DNA from: Chitinibacter sp046530675
Lineage (GTDB): Bacteria; Pseudomonadota; Gammaproteobacteria; Burkholderiales; Chitinibacteraceae
Direction of reading: 5' to 3'
DNA: 64,000 nt
Assembly: GCF_046530675.1 (NCBI RefSeq)
Contig: NZ_CP172558.1
Location: 744,001-808,000 of the forward strand
The notes under the pieces are model-generated. The model worked only from the letters and a program-made list of their open reading frames with translations, had not been told where the DNA came from and searched no databases. Of this stretch, positions 27,467 through 35,373 are shown one piece after another. Each line of letters opens with the position of its first letter. Positions within the stretch are counted from its first letter, which is position 1. The translations under genes and the position numbers were made by a program.

Positions 27467-28356
27467 ACGCAATCGAGTTTAGCGGCATAGGCAAGGATTT
27501 CGGCAGTTTCACCGCATTAAAAGAAGTCAGTTTTTCGGTCGAACAGGGCGATTTTTTCGCGCTGCTCGGCCCCAATGGTGCCGGCAAAACGACGCTGATT
27601 TCGATTCTGGGCGGACTGACCAAAGCCAGTCGCGGTCAAACTCGCGTGATGGGGCTCGATGTCGAGGCCGATTATCGTGCCGCTCGCCGTGCCGTCGGCA
27701 TCGTTCCACAGGAACTGGTGTTTGATCCTTTTTTCAAAGTCCGCGAAGCACTGCTCTTTCAGTCGGGATATTTTGGTATCAAGCACAACGACGACTGGAT
27801 CGACGAAATCCTGCACAATCTGGGACTCACCGACAAAGCCAACACCAATATGCGTGCCCTTTCCGGGGGTATGAAGCGGCGGGTCATGGTCGCTCAGGCT
27901 TTGGTGCATAAACCCCCAGTAATTGTACTGGATGAGCCGACTGCCGGTGTTGACGTCGAATTGCGCCAGACGCTGTGGGCTTTTATCAAAAGTCTGAATG
28001 AAAAAGGCCACACGATTGTGCTGACCACACACTATCTGGAAGAAGCCGAAACACTCTGCAATCGCATTGCGATGCTGAAAAAAGGTGAGCTGATCGCGCT
28101 CGAAGACAAAGCGACGATGATGCAGCGCGGCGCAGCGCGGACCGTACGAATCAAAATCGCTCCGGCACAACTGCCAGCCAGTTTACGCCCCTTGCTGATC
28201 AGCCAGCACGAGCAGCAATTCGAATTGAAACTGGCCGACTGCAACGGACTTGAAGCCATTCTGGCCGCATTACGCAGCGAACAGATCGCCTTGAAAGATC
28301 TAGAAATCACCCAGCCCGATCTGGAAGAAATCTTCGTACAAATGATGCACGCCTAA
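27463..28356 (+). CDS. ABC-2 type exporter, ATP-binding protein (YadG-like)
   Basis: 297 aa ATPase with Walker A LGPNGAGKTTLI, signature LSGGMKRRVMVAQAL, Walker B VIVLDEPTAGVD and the switch His in VLTTHYLEEAE. A C-terminal domain of about 80 residues is typical of YadG/CcmA-type exporters. Start GTG overlaps the mlaA stop by four bases. It pairs with the permease 20 bp downstream; substrate unknown. Confidence 0.9.
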   Translation: MNAIEFSGIGKDFGSFTALKEVSFSVEQGDFFALLGPNGAGKTTLISILGGLTKASRGQTRVMGLDVEADYRAARRAVGIVPQELVFDPFFKVREALLFQSGYFGIKHNDDWIDEILHNLGLTDKANTNMRALSGGMKRRVMVAQALVHKPPVIVLDEPTAGVDVELRQTLWAFIKSLNEKGHTIVLTTHYLEEAETLCNRIAMLKKGELIALEDKATMMQRGAARTVRIKIAPAQLPASLRPLLISQHEQQFELKLADCNGLEAILAALRSEQIALKDLEITQPDLEEIFVQMMHA

Positions 28357-28376
28357 GCCTTAGGGCTGGAATCACT

Positions 28377-29132
28377 ATGACCGGTTTTTATACCCTATTC
28401 CGTAAAGAAGTCCTGCGCTTCTGGCGCGTTGCGTTTCAAACCGTCGCTGCGCCAGTGCTGACCGCACTGATGTATCTGCTGATTTTCGCGCACGTCCTTG
28501 AAGCGCATGTCCAGCCTTATCCGGGCGTCTCGTACACCGCGTTTCTGATTCCTGGGCTGATGATGATGAGCATGCTGCAAAATGCGTTTGCCAACACCAG
28601 CTCGAGCCTGATTCAATCGAAAATCACCGGCAATATTGTTTATATCCTGCTGCCACCACTGTCGCATTTCGAGTTTTTCAGCGCCTATACGCTGGCCGGT
28701 GCCGCGCGTGGCTTTGTCGTTGGCGCAGGGGTATTGCTCGCAACGTTAATATTTTCAATACCACCATTCAAATACCCCCTATGGATATTTCTGTTCGGCC
28801 TGCTTGGCTGTAGCCTGATGGCGATTCTGGGTTTGATTGCCGGAATCTGGGCAGAGAAATTCGACCAGCTCGCCGCGTTCCAGAACTTCCTGATCATGCC
28901 GCTGACGTTTTTATCCGGCGTGTTTTACTCGATTCATAGCTTGCCGCCGTTCTGGCAAACCGTTTCGCATTTCAACCCGGTTTTCTACATGATCGACGGA
29001 TTTCGCTACGGCTTTTTCGGTGTCAGCGACGTTAATCCCTGGTTTTCGCTGGCGGTTGTCGGAATTACTTTAGCAATCCTCACCGCAATCACGCTGAGCT
29101 TGATAAAATCGGGCTACAAAATCCGCCGCTGA
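28377..29132 (+). CDS. ABC-2 type exporter, permease (YadH-like)
   Basis: 251 aa with six hydrophobic segments and the ABC-2 signature around AAFQNFLIMPLTFLSGVFYS (about 170-190). Partner of the ATPase just upstream. The pair is regularly found after mla genes in betaproteobacteria, but its cargo is not known. An exact 49-bp dyad lies in the codons of the third or fourth hydrophobic segment. Confidence 0.9.
   Translation: MTGFYTLFRKEVLRFWRVAFQTVAAPVLTALMYLLIFAHVLEAHVQPYPGVSYTAFLIPGLMMMSMLQNAFANTSSSLIQSKITGNIVYILLPPLSHFEFFSAYTLAGAARGFVVGAGVLLATLIFSIPPFKYPLWIFLFGLLGCSLMAILGLIAGIWAEKFDQLAAFQNFLIMPLTFLSGVFYSIHSLPPFWQTVSHFNPVFYMIDGFRYGFFGVSDVNPWFSLAVVGITLAILTAITLSLIKSGYKIRR
28729..28777. repeat. 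49-bp dyad (copy 10, exact, in ABC permease)
   Basis: GGGTATTGCTCG...TTCAAATACCC. All twelve end bases and exact spacing inside coding sequence. The encoded peptide is an ordinary membrane stretch, so no insertion is apparent. Confidence 0.8.
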
Positions 29133-29184
29133 TCGAAAACTGATTGAAACCGATTGAAAAGCGGCTCACCAGCCCAAGAAAACC

Positions 29185-29430
29185 ATGACTCCAGAACGCG
29201 TACAAGACCTGATCCAACAAGTCATTTCCTGCCAACACCTCGAAGTCGAAGGTGATGGCCACCATTTTTACGCCACCATTGTCTCAAACGCCTTTGAAGG
29301 GCTGAAACTGCTCGCTCGCCACCGGCTGATCAATGACGGGCTGAAATCCTACCTCGATTCGGGTGAATTGCACGCGCTCTCGATGCGCGCGACGCTCACA
29401 CCCGCCGAATGGGAAGCGCGTCAGCAGTGA
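29185..29430 (+). CDS. ibaG: BolA-family protein IbaG
   Basis: 81 aa BolA/IbaG protein. The fold elements are EVEGDGHHFYATIVSNAFEG, RHRLINDGLKSYLDSGELHALS and a final MRATLTP segment. IbaG works with monothiol glutaredoxin in Fe-S cluster traffic. The position just before murA is conserved in many proteobacteria. Confidence 0.92.
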   Translation: MTPERVQDLIQQVISCQHLEVEGDGHHFYATIVSNAFEGLKLLARHRLINDGLKSYLDSGELHALSMRATLTPAEWEARQQ

Positions 29431-29609
29431 CAAACCGAGATCCCCGCTTTGACTTGGGCAGCATCGCCAAAAACAAGGCCATCATCGAACAGGCCAAACT
29501 CGACGCCAGAACACGCGAGAGTAAATCCGGCGGTCCGCTGATGGCACTGGTCAACCTGCCATGGCTGATCGCAGCAGGCGCATGGATCTGGTGGGAATAT
29601 TTTCGCTAA
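29427..29609 (+). CDS. Small single-TM protein of unknown function
   Basis: 60 aa if started at the GTG overlapping the ibaG stop (GTGA), which fits coupling; an ATG at 29409 inside ibaG is possible. Polar, charged N-terminal half (RFDLGSIAKNKAIIEQAKLD) and one C-terminal helix with several Trp (LPWLIAAGAWIWWEYF), so probably an inner-membrane anchored peptide facing the cytoplasm. No family recognised. Confidence 0.6.
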   Translation: MTNRDPRFDLGSIAKNKAIIEQAKLDARTRESKSGGPLMALVNLPWLIAAGAWIWWEYFR

Positions 29610-29705
29610 GGCACACAGATTCACCAGTTTTCACATCAGACACACCGCAAATAATTGAACGCGGGCTCGCCGCCTGCGGTGATATAGATAAAAGGTTAAA
29701 TACAA

Positions 29706-30956
29706 ATGGATAAGCTTAAAATCATCGGCGGCAAGCCACTGGCAGGCGAAATCGTTATTTCCGGCGCCAAAAACGCAGCGCTGCCGATTCTCTGCGCCTC
29801 CCTGCTCACTGCAGACACATTGCGACTGACCAATGTACCGCAACTGGCCGACGTCAAAACCACGCAAAAACTGCTGCAAGGCATGGGCGTGCGGGTGATG
29901 ACCGATAACGTCCACGAATACGAAATTACTGCCAACAACATCAGCAGCACCACCGCGCCGTACGAGCTGGTCAAAACGATGCGCGCGTCGATTCTGGTAC
30001 TCGGCCCGACGCTGGCGCGTTTTGGCGAAGCGCAGGTATCGTTGCCTGGTGGTTGCGCGATTGGCGCTCGTCCGGTCGACCAGCATATCAAGGGCTTGCA
30101 GGCGATGGGTGCCGAAATCGTGATCGAACACGGTTATGTCAAAGCGCGCGGTAAACTCAAAGGTGCGCGTTTCCGCTCGGACATGATCACCGTCACCGGC
30201 ACCGAAAATCTGCTAATGGCAGCGACGCTGGCTGAAGGCACGACGATTCTGGAAAACGCAGCGCGCGAACCAGAAGTCGTCGATCTGGCTGAATGCCTGA
30301 TCAAAATGGGCGCCAAAATCAGCGGCCATGGCACCGACACGATCACGATTGAAGGCGTCAAAGAATTGCACGGCGCCAGCCACGCGATTGTTGCGGACCG
30401 GATTGAAACCGGCACCTTCCTCGTTGCGGCCGCGGCTGCGCAAGGCAAGATTCTGCTCAAAAACACCCGTGCCGACATTCTGGGCGCGGTACTCGACAAG
30501 CTCACTGAGGCCGGTGCGTATATCGAAACGGGTGACAACTGGATTTCACTCGATATGAAGCAACGTCCGAAAGCGGTCGATATTCGCACGCTCGAATATC
30601 CGGCTTTCCCGACCGATATGCAGGCACAGTTCACTTTACTGAACGCAATTGCCGAAGGCACAGGCGTCATTACCGAAACGATTTTTGAAAACCGCTTTAT
30701 GCATGTGCCGGAACTGGCGCGGATGGGTGCAAAAATCAAAGTCGACGGCCATAGCGCGATCGTCACCGGCGTCGAAAAACTGTCTGGTGCAACGGTAATG
30801 GCGACCGATTTGCGTGCTTCGGCGTGTCTGGTCATTGCCGGCATGATTGCTGACGGCGAAACGATTGTTGACCGGATTTACCACCTTGACCGCGGTTACG
30901 AACACATCGAAACCAAACTGGCCGGTGTCGGCGCCCAAATCGAACGCACACGCTAA
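29706..30956 (+). CDS. murA: UDP-N-acetylglucosamine 1-carboxyvinyltransferase
   Basis: 416 aa cytosolic enzyme of the first committed peptidoglycan step, transferring enolpyruvate from PEP to UDP-GlcNAc. Catalytic Cys117 is present in PGGCAIGARPVD, so the fosfomycin target site is of the usual sensitive type. Conserved SGAKNAALPI at the start and a C-terminal RASACLVIAGMIADG. Full length for the family. Confidence 0.97.
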   Translation: MDKLKIIGGKPLAGEIVISGAKNAALPILCASLLTADTLRLTNVPQLADVKTTQKLLQGMGVRVMTDNVHEYEITANNISSTTAPYELVKTMRASILVLGPTLARFGEAQVSLPGGCAIGARPVDQHIKGLQAMGAEIVIEHGYVKARGKLKGARFRSDMITVTGTENLLMAATLAEGTTILENAAREPEVVDLAECLIKMGAKISGHGTDTITIEGVKELHGASHAIVADRIETGTFLVAAAAAQGKILLKNTRADILGAVLDKLTEAGAYIETGDNWISLDMKQRPKAVDIRTLEYPAFPTDMQAQFTLLNAIAEGTGVITETIFENRFMHVPELARMGAKIKVDGHSAIVTGVEKLSGATVMATDLRASACLVIAGMIADGETIVDRIYHLDRGYEHIETKLAGVGAQIERTR

Positions 30957-30971
30957 ACGCGGAGCCCAAGC

Positions 30972-31373
30972 ATGCTGATCCTGAATCCAAAACCGTCACA
31001 CGAAGACAACAATAAGCCCCGACCACCCAAAGAACACGAAAAATTCTTTGCCGTCCTTGCTCATTTGTCGGGTCTGTTCTGGTTGCCGATTTTGCCGATT
31101 CCGGTCGTTGCGATTGCGCTGCCGTTTATTGTTTTGCAATTCGCTCGCGTTCATTCCGAATTTGTCGAACAGCATGCGCGTGAAGCGAGCAATTTCCAGA
31201 TGCTGATGGGCTGTTTTTACATTCTGGCGCTGATCGCCAGCACGATGCTGAAAACCCCGCTGTTTATCTGGTGGGTCGGCATCGGCGCGGCGCTATTTAG
31301 CATGTGGCAGGGCGGACGGGCGATGAATGGCTGGCAGGCCAAATATCCGGCCAAATTGAACATCTTCAAATAA
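30972..31373 (+). CDS. DUF4870-type membrane protein
   Basis: 133 aa. Hydrophilic N-terminus, then three or four hydrophobic segments in the DUF4870/Tic20-like layout: FFAVLAHLSGLFWLPILPIP, a VRxHxxEA-like EQHAREASNFQ turn, and two further helices. Function unknown. The distance from its stop to the hisG ATG is 51 bp, of which a dyad fills 49. Confidence 0.75.
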   Translation: MLILNPKPSHEDNNKPRPPKEHEKFFAVLAHLSGLFWLPILPIPVVAIALPFIVLQFARVHSEFVEQHAREASNFQMLMGCFYILALIASTMLKTPLFIWWVGIGAALFSMWQGGRAMNGWQAKYPAKLNIFK

Positions 31374-31374
31374 T

Positions 31375-31423
31375 GGGTATTGCCCTACAAGACAATACCA
31401 AAAAGACATACAGGCAGATACCC
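31375..31423. repeat. 49-bp dyad (copy 11, exact, fills the gap before hisG)
   Basis: GGGTATTGCC...GGCAGATACCC, exact ends and spacing. It begins two bases after the DUF4870 stop and ends one base before the hisG ATG, so no room is left for a usual Shine-Dalgarno site outside it. Confidence 0.85.
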
Positions 31424-31424
31424 C

Positions 31425-32072
31425 ATGATTACCATCGCCCTTTCCAAAGGCCGTATTTTTGAAGAAACGCTACCGTTGCTCGCCGCAGCCGGCATCGTGC
31501 CGGCAGAGGCGCCTGAAAGCACGCGCAAGCTGATCATCGGTACCAACCAGCCTGATGTTCAACTCATCATCGTTCGCGCGTCTGATGTACCGACGTATGT
31601 GCAATATGGCGCAGCCGATCTGGGCGTCGCCGGTAAAGACGTGCTGCTCGAGCATGGCGGCCAGGGGCTGTACCAGCCGCTCGATCTGGAAATCGCCAAA
31701 TGTGCGCTGATGGTCGCAGTACAAAATGGGTTTGATTATGAAGGCGCGGTCAAACAGGGTGCACGGATGCGGATTGCGACCAAATACACCGAACAGGCCA
31801 AAGAGCACTTTGCCGCCAAAGGCGTTCACGTTGATCTGATCAAACTGTATGGCTCGATGGAATTGGCGCCACTGGTTGGTCTGGCCGATGCGATTGTGGA
31901 TCTGGTGTCGACCGGCGGCACGCTCAAAGCCAATAATCTGGTCGCGGTTGAACATATCCGCGATATTTCGAGCCGCCTGGTCGTCAATCAATCGTCACTG
32001 AAACTCAAACACGAACGTCTGCAACCGATGCTTGATGCATTCAGCCGGACCGTCGCAGCAAGAACTGCTTAA
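31425..32072 (+). CDS. hisG: ATP phosphoribosyltransferase, short form
   Basis: 215 aa, first enzyme of histidine synthesis (ATP + PRPP). Conserved TIALSKGRIFEE start, GAADLGVAGKDVL and the PRPP site VDLVSTGGTLKANNL. It lacks the C-terminal regulatory ACT-like domain of long HisG, and short forms need HisZ, which is not in this window. ATG at 31425 is the family start. The neighbour in most relatives would be hisD; here hisD is 5 kb away. Confidence 0.95.
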   Translation: MITIALSKGRIFEETLPLLAAAGIVPAEAPESTRKLIIGTNQPDVQLIIVRASDVPTYVQYGAADLGVAGKDVLLEHGGQGLYQPLDLEIAKCALMVAVQNGFDYEGAVKQGARMRIATKYTEQAKEHFAAKGVHVDLIKLYGSMELAPLVGLADAIVDLVSTGGTLKANNLVAVEHIRDISSRLVVNQSSLKLKHERLQPMLDAFSRTVAARTA

Positions 32073-32083
32073 GGAAAACCGAT

Positions 32084-32590
32084 ATGCCAAGGCTCAAAAT
32101 CAACTGGCAACATGTTCCGCTGTATACACTACTGTTCATGTTTGCCTGGCCTTGGTTGATCAAGCTGGGGCTGGTCGGCAAAAGTGCCACCACGCTGCAC
32201 TGGTTTATTGCAGTGGTTTACCTCAACTATCTGTCCTTCGTTTTCAGCATCGCCAAAGGACAACGGCTACAAAACGGCATCCATCCCGCACAGGCAGTCT
32301 GGCTGTTTATCCTGAGCAATATCCTGCTAATCATGACTTTTGCCACCGGCTGGCAGGTGTTTGATGTGTACGGCACGTCAGCCGGGTGCGCCAATAACAT
32401 CGATTTTCTCGATTCGCTGTATTTCTCAACGACCATTTTTGCCACCGTCGGCTTTGGCGATTTCCTGCCGTGTAATGCCGATGGCAAAATCCTGTTTATT
32501 GCCGAATCGATTATCGGCTCGACGCATTTCGGGATTTTCATCACGCTGATTTTCAGCAGAGTCATCTTCCCCTCTACATCGGACAAGTAA
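32084..32590 (+). CDS. Two-helix potassium channel family protein
   Basis: 168 aa membrane protein with about four hydrophobic segments. A pore helix is followed by the selectivity-filter sequence TVGFGD (about 132-137) in IFATVGFGDF, and a last TM helix. No cytosolic RCK/TrkA domain follows. Filter motif established for K+ channels; ion choice here is inferred. A terminator follows 43 bp downstream. Confidence 0.85.
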   Translation: MPRLKINWQHVPLYTLLFMFAWPWLIKLGLVGKSATTLHWFIAVVYLNYLSFVFSIAKGQRLQNGIHPAQAVWLFILSNILLIMTFATGWQVFDVYGTSAGCANNIDFLDSLYFSTTIFATVGFGDFLPCNADGKILFIAESIIGSTHFGIFITLIFSRVIFPSTSDK

Positions 32591-32632
32591 GTCACTACGT
32601 CCGATTCTGCGCAAATCTTGATCTGCAACAAA

Positions 32633-32656
32633 GATGCCCTTCACTGGGCATTTTTT
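32633..32656 (+). terminator. Rho-independent terminator after the K+ channel gene
   Basis: Stem ATGCCC/GGGCAT with loop TTCACT and a run of six T. Separates the channel gene from the oxidoreductase downstream. Confidence 0.8.
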
Positions 32657-32666
32657 ACACTATACG

Positions 32667-32701
32667 ATATATGTTTTTATATATTATAATTTTACATATA
32701 T
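32667..32701. promoter_or_regulatory. AT-rich inverted repeat, probable operator/promoter of the CoA-disulfide reductase gene
   Basis: ATATATGT ... ACATATAT, arms 19 bp apart, ending 18 bp before the ATG. AT-only cores of this kind are typical of ArsR/BigR-type redox or sulfide repressors. No regulator gene is adjacent, so the link is inference. Promoter elements cannot be separated from the repeat. Confidence 0.45.
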
Positions 32702-32719
32702 TAACAACGGATCTACGAG

Positions 32720-34384
32720 ATGACCCCGATTAAAAAACTCCTGATCGTTGGCGGTGTAGCCGGAGGCGCATCGGCCGCAGCGCGTGCACGCCGCCTGAAT
32801 GAAGCGGCTGAAATTATTGTTTTCGAACGTGGGCCTTATGTGTCATTTGCCAACTGCGGCCTGCCTTATCATCTGGGTGGCGAAATTGCCGAACGCGAAT
32901 CGCTGCTGCTGCATACCCCCGAATCATTGACCGCCCGTTTCGGGCTGGATGTCCGCGTTAATAGCGAAGTGCAAAGCATAGATCGCAGCGCAAAAACCGT
33001 GCGGGTATTCAACAGCCAGACCGGGGACACTTACGATGAAAGCTACGACGCGCTGATTCTCGCCCCCGGCGCTGCCCCCATCCGCCCACCGCTGCCGGGG
33101 CTGGATCATCCGCGCGTCTTTACGCTGCGCACCGTGCCAGATCTGGACAAGCTGATGAATGCCATCACGCCCGACGTCAAACATGTCACCGTCGTCGGCG
33201 CCGGATTTATCGGGCTGGAAACCGTCGAAGCACTCCGTCAACGCGGCCTCAATGCCAGTCTGATCGAGCGCAATACCCAAGTGCTGACACCGCTCGACGC
33301 CGAAATGACCGCGCCTTTGGTCAGAACGCTCAAAGCCCACGGCGTTGAGCTGCTGCTCGGCGAAAGCCTGCAAAGCGTGGATGGTGGCGAACGACTGACG
33401 CTGAACCTGGAGTCAGGCCGCCAGCTGGTCACCGATCTGGTCGTACTCGCGATCGGCGTCAACCCGGAAAATCAGCTCGCGCGCGACGCGGGGCTGGAAA
33501 TCGGCATAACAGGCGGGGTATACGTCGATAAGCAGCAGCACACAAGCGATCCAGCCATATACGCCGTAGGCGATGCGGTAGAAGTCCGCCATGTGGTCAA
33601 CGGCAAAGCTGTTTTGCTACCGCTGGCCGGGCCTGCCAATCGCCAGGGACGTATTGCCGCCGACGTGATTTTTGGCCGGGATGCCGATTATCGCGGCAGC
33701 CAGGGTACGGCGATTTGCAAAGTATTCGATCTGACCGCAGCCAGCACCGGGCTGAACGAGAAAACCCTGCAAGCCGCCGCCATTCCGTATCAAAAGCTCT
33801 ATCTGCACGGCAATGACCATGCGAGCTATTACCCCGGCGCAACGATGCTCAGCCTGAAAGTGCTGTTTGATCCGGCCAGCGGCAAACTGCTCGGTGCGCA
33901 GGCGGTCGGCGAAAAAGGCGTTGATAAACGCATCGACGTCCTCGCAGTGGCTTTGCAGGCGGGTATGAGCGTCGATGATCTGGCTGAAATGGAATTGAGC
34001 TACGCGCCGCCATATGGTTCGGCCAAAGACCCGGTCAATCTGGCCGGGATGGCCGCGCAAAATTGGCGTTCGGGTTTGCTGCAACTGATCCAGCCGGAAG
34101 AGCTGGCGGCGGATCGGTCTGCCGCGCAAATCATCGACGTGCGCGAGCCGGAAGAAATCGCCAGCGGCCAGATCGACGGCGCGCGAAATCTGCCACTCTC
34201 GCAATTGCGTAGCCTCAGTCATCTGATCGATCACACCAAGCCGGTCGTGGTGTACTGCATGGCCGGTTTGCGCGGCTATATTGCCCAGCGCCATTTGCAG
34301 CAACTGGGTTTTCAGGTGCGCAATCTGAATGGCGGCTTTAATACCTGGCAAATGTGGCAACAAGCAAATAGGGTATACCCTTGA
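32720..34384 (+). CDS. CoA-disulfide reductase-type flavoprotein fused to rhodanese
   Basis: 554 aa. FAD-binding start LLIVGGVAGGASAAARARRL, single redox Cys46 in SFANCGLPYH (as in CoADR/NADH oxidase types), NAD-binding GAGFIGLE (about 160), and a C-terminal rhodanese domain (about 455-554) with active-site Cys513 in YCMAGLR. Such CoADR-rhodanese fusions reduce persulfides or CoA-disulfides. The last residues RVYP and the stop are encoded inside a 49-bp dyad. Regulated probably by the AT-rich palindrome just upstream. Confidence 0.9.
   Translation: MTPIKKLLIVGGVAGGASAAARARRLNEAAEIIVFERGPYVSFANCGLPYHLGGEIAERESLLLHTPESLTARFGLDVRVNSEVQSIDRSAKTVRVFNSQTGDTYDESYDALILAPGAAPIRPPLPGLDHPRVFTLRTVPDLDKLMNAITPDVKHVTVVGAGFIGLETVEALRQRGLNASLIERNTQVLTPLDAEMTAPLVRTLKAHGVELLLGESLQSVDGGERLTLNLESGRQLVTDLVVLAIGVNPENQLARDAGLEIGITGGVYVDKQQHTSDPAIYAVGDAVEVRHVVNGKAVLLPLAGPANRQGRIAADVIFGRDADYRGSQGTAICKVFDLTAASTGLNEKTLQAAAIPYQKLYLHGNDHASYYPGATMLSLKVLFDPASGKLLGAQAVGEKGVDKRIDVLAVALQAGMSVDDLAEMELSYAPPYGSAKDPVNLAGMAAQNWRSGLLQLIQPEELAADRSAAQIIDVREPEEIASGQIDGARNLPLSQLRSLSHLIDHTKPVVVYCMAGLRGYIAQRHLQQLGFQVRNLNGGFNTWQMWQQANRVYP
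33516..33564. repeat. 49-bp dyad (copy 12, in CoADR gene)
   Basis: GGGTATACG...CATATACGC. Left end exact, one mismatch in the last three bases, spacing exact. Confidence 0.5.
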
Positions 34385-34419
34385 GAGCAAGCACCAACAT
34401 AGTCTAAAAGGCAATACCC
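34371..34419. repeat. 49-bp dyad (copy 13, exact, over the CoADR stop codon)
   Basis: GGGTATACCC...AGGCAATACCC, exact. Its first 14 bases encode the final residues and stop of the CoADR-rhodanese gene. Confidence 0.85.
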
Positions 34420-34453
34420 ACAAAAAACCCCGCCAATGCGGGGTTTTTTGTGG
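34418..34453. terminator. Bidirectional terminator
   Basis: Long hairpin CCACAAAAAACCCCGC - CAAT - GCGGGGTTTTTTGTGG, 16-bp stem with A and T tracts on both sides. Serves the converging CoADR (plus) and DUF2950 (minus) genes. Confidence 0.92.
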
Positions 34454-34470
34454 CACGACCAATCAAACTG

Positions 34471-35364
34471 CTATTCAACGGCTTCCCAACCTTTCTCAGG
34501 ATTGAAGCTATTGATTTTCTTCGCCACTTCAGCCGTGCCTTTACCCAGATTACGCTGGTAAATCACGCCATCCTGATTGGTGATAAAGCTCATCACGCCG
34601 GAGCGCCCATAACTGGCAGGCCAGGCCAGGATTGCAAAGCCGCCAAACATTTTGTCTTTTTCAACATAGCGATATGCCCCACCTTTGGCGGCTGCGCCCT
34701 GCTCTTTCAGGATTTTGAAAAAATAACCGTGATAAGGCTCGCTGCGTTTGGAGTATCCTTCCTGTGCTGCTGCGGCAAAAAACGAGCCTAGCGGGCTACT
34801 CGGTTTATCCTGGGCATCAGGCCAGTACAGCCCATCGCGCTGACCTTCGCTGCTGATAAAGCGGTCAGCGTAATGCAGCAGCGCACTTCCTGTTGGCTGC
34901 ATCAAATAATATTCCTGTTGCGCCGCAGTAAATGTCTTGAGCGACTCGATCGCACTTAATTCATTCAACCCGATTCTGCGCGTCAGCAACTCGGCACGCC
35001 CGGTGGTCGCAGCGAAAACCCAGCCGCCATTGTCGCGCAATACCGGAATGGCAAAAGGCGTTTGCTCATCACCGATTTCAAGCACCTGTGTCTTGCCCTT
35101 GGCTGTCCACTGGTGTTTAGCACGATAACTGCTGACAAATTCTTCGTAGCGCTTGGCATCCGCCACCGAATCGCCTGAGACAATCAAATCACGGTTTTTC
35201 TTGCCGAAGATTTTTTCCAGCGCTGGCACATCTTTATTTTCCAGCGCAAGAACCAGCGCTTCGCCTGCGGCTTCAGGACTGGCAAATAATTGCCCCGCAA
35301 GTGCAGGCTGGATCGCCGCGCTGAGTGATAAAGCCAGAAGCAGAGAATATTTAATTTTCATCAC
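34471..35364 (-). CDS. DUF2950 periplasmic protein
   Basis: 297 aa with a signal peptide ending near PALAGQ. DUF2950 features: FASPEAAGEALVLALENKD, WVFAATTGRAELLTRRIG and the C-terminal GYFFKILKEQG and WPASYGRSGVMSF stretches. Function unknown. It follows the DUF3300 gene by 9 bp, a pairing seen repeatedly in proteobacteria. A second Met (35361) is an equal start choice. Confidence 0.88.
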   Translation of the reverse strand: MMKIKYSLLLALSLSAAIQPALAGQLFASPEAAGEALVLALENKDVPALEKIFGKKNRDLIVSGDSVADAKRYEEFVSSYRAKHQWTAKGKTQVLEIGDEQTPFAIPVLRDNGGWVFAATTGRAELLTRRIGLNELSAIESLKTFTAAQQEYYLMQPTGSALLHYADRFISSEGQRDGLYWPDAQDKPSSPLGSFFAAAAQEGYSKRSEPYHGYFFKILKEQGAAAKGGAYRYVEKDKMFGGFAILAWPASYGRSGVMSFITNQDGVIYQRNLGKGTAEVAKKINSFNPEKGWEAVE

Positions 35365-35373
35365 TTGATTTCC

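Noticed and set aside
27867..27915. Possible dyad GGGTATG...CATAAACCC in the ABC ATPase gene
   Set aside because: The left end comes from the universally conserved GGM codons of the ABC signature, the inner boxes are absent and the right end has a mismatch; chance is likely.
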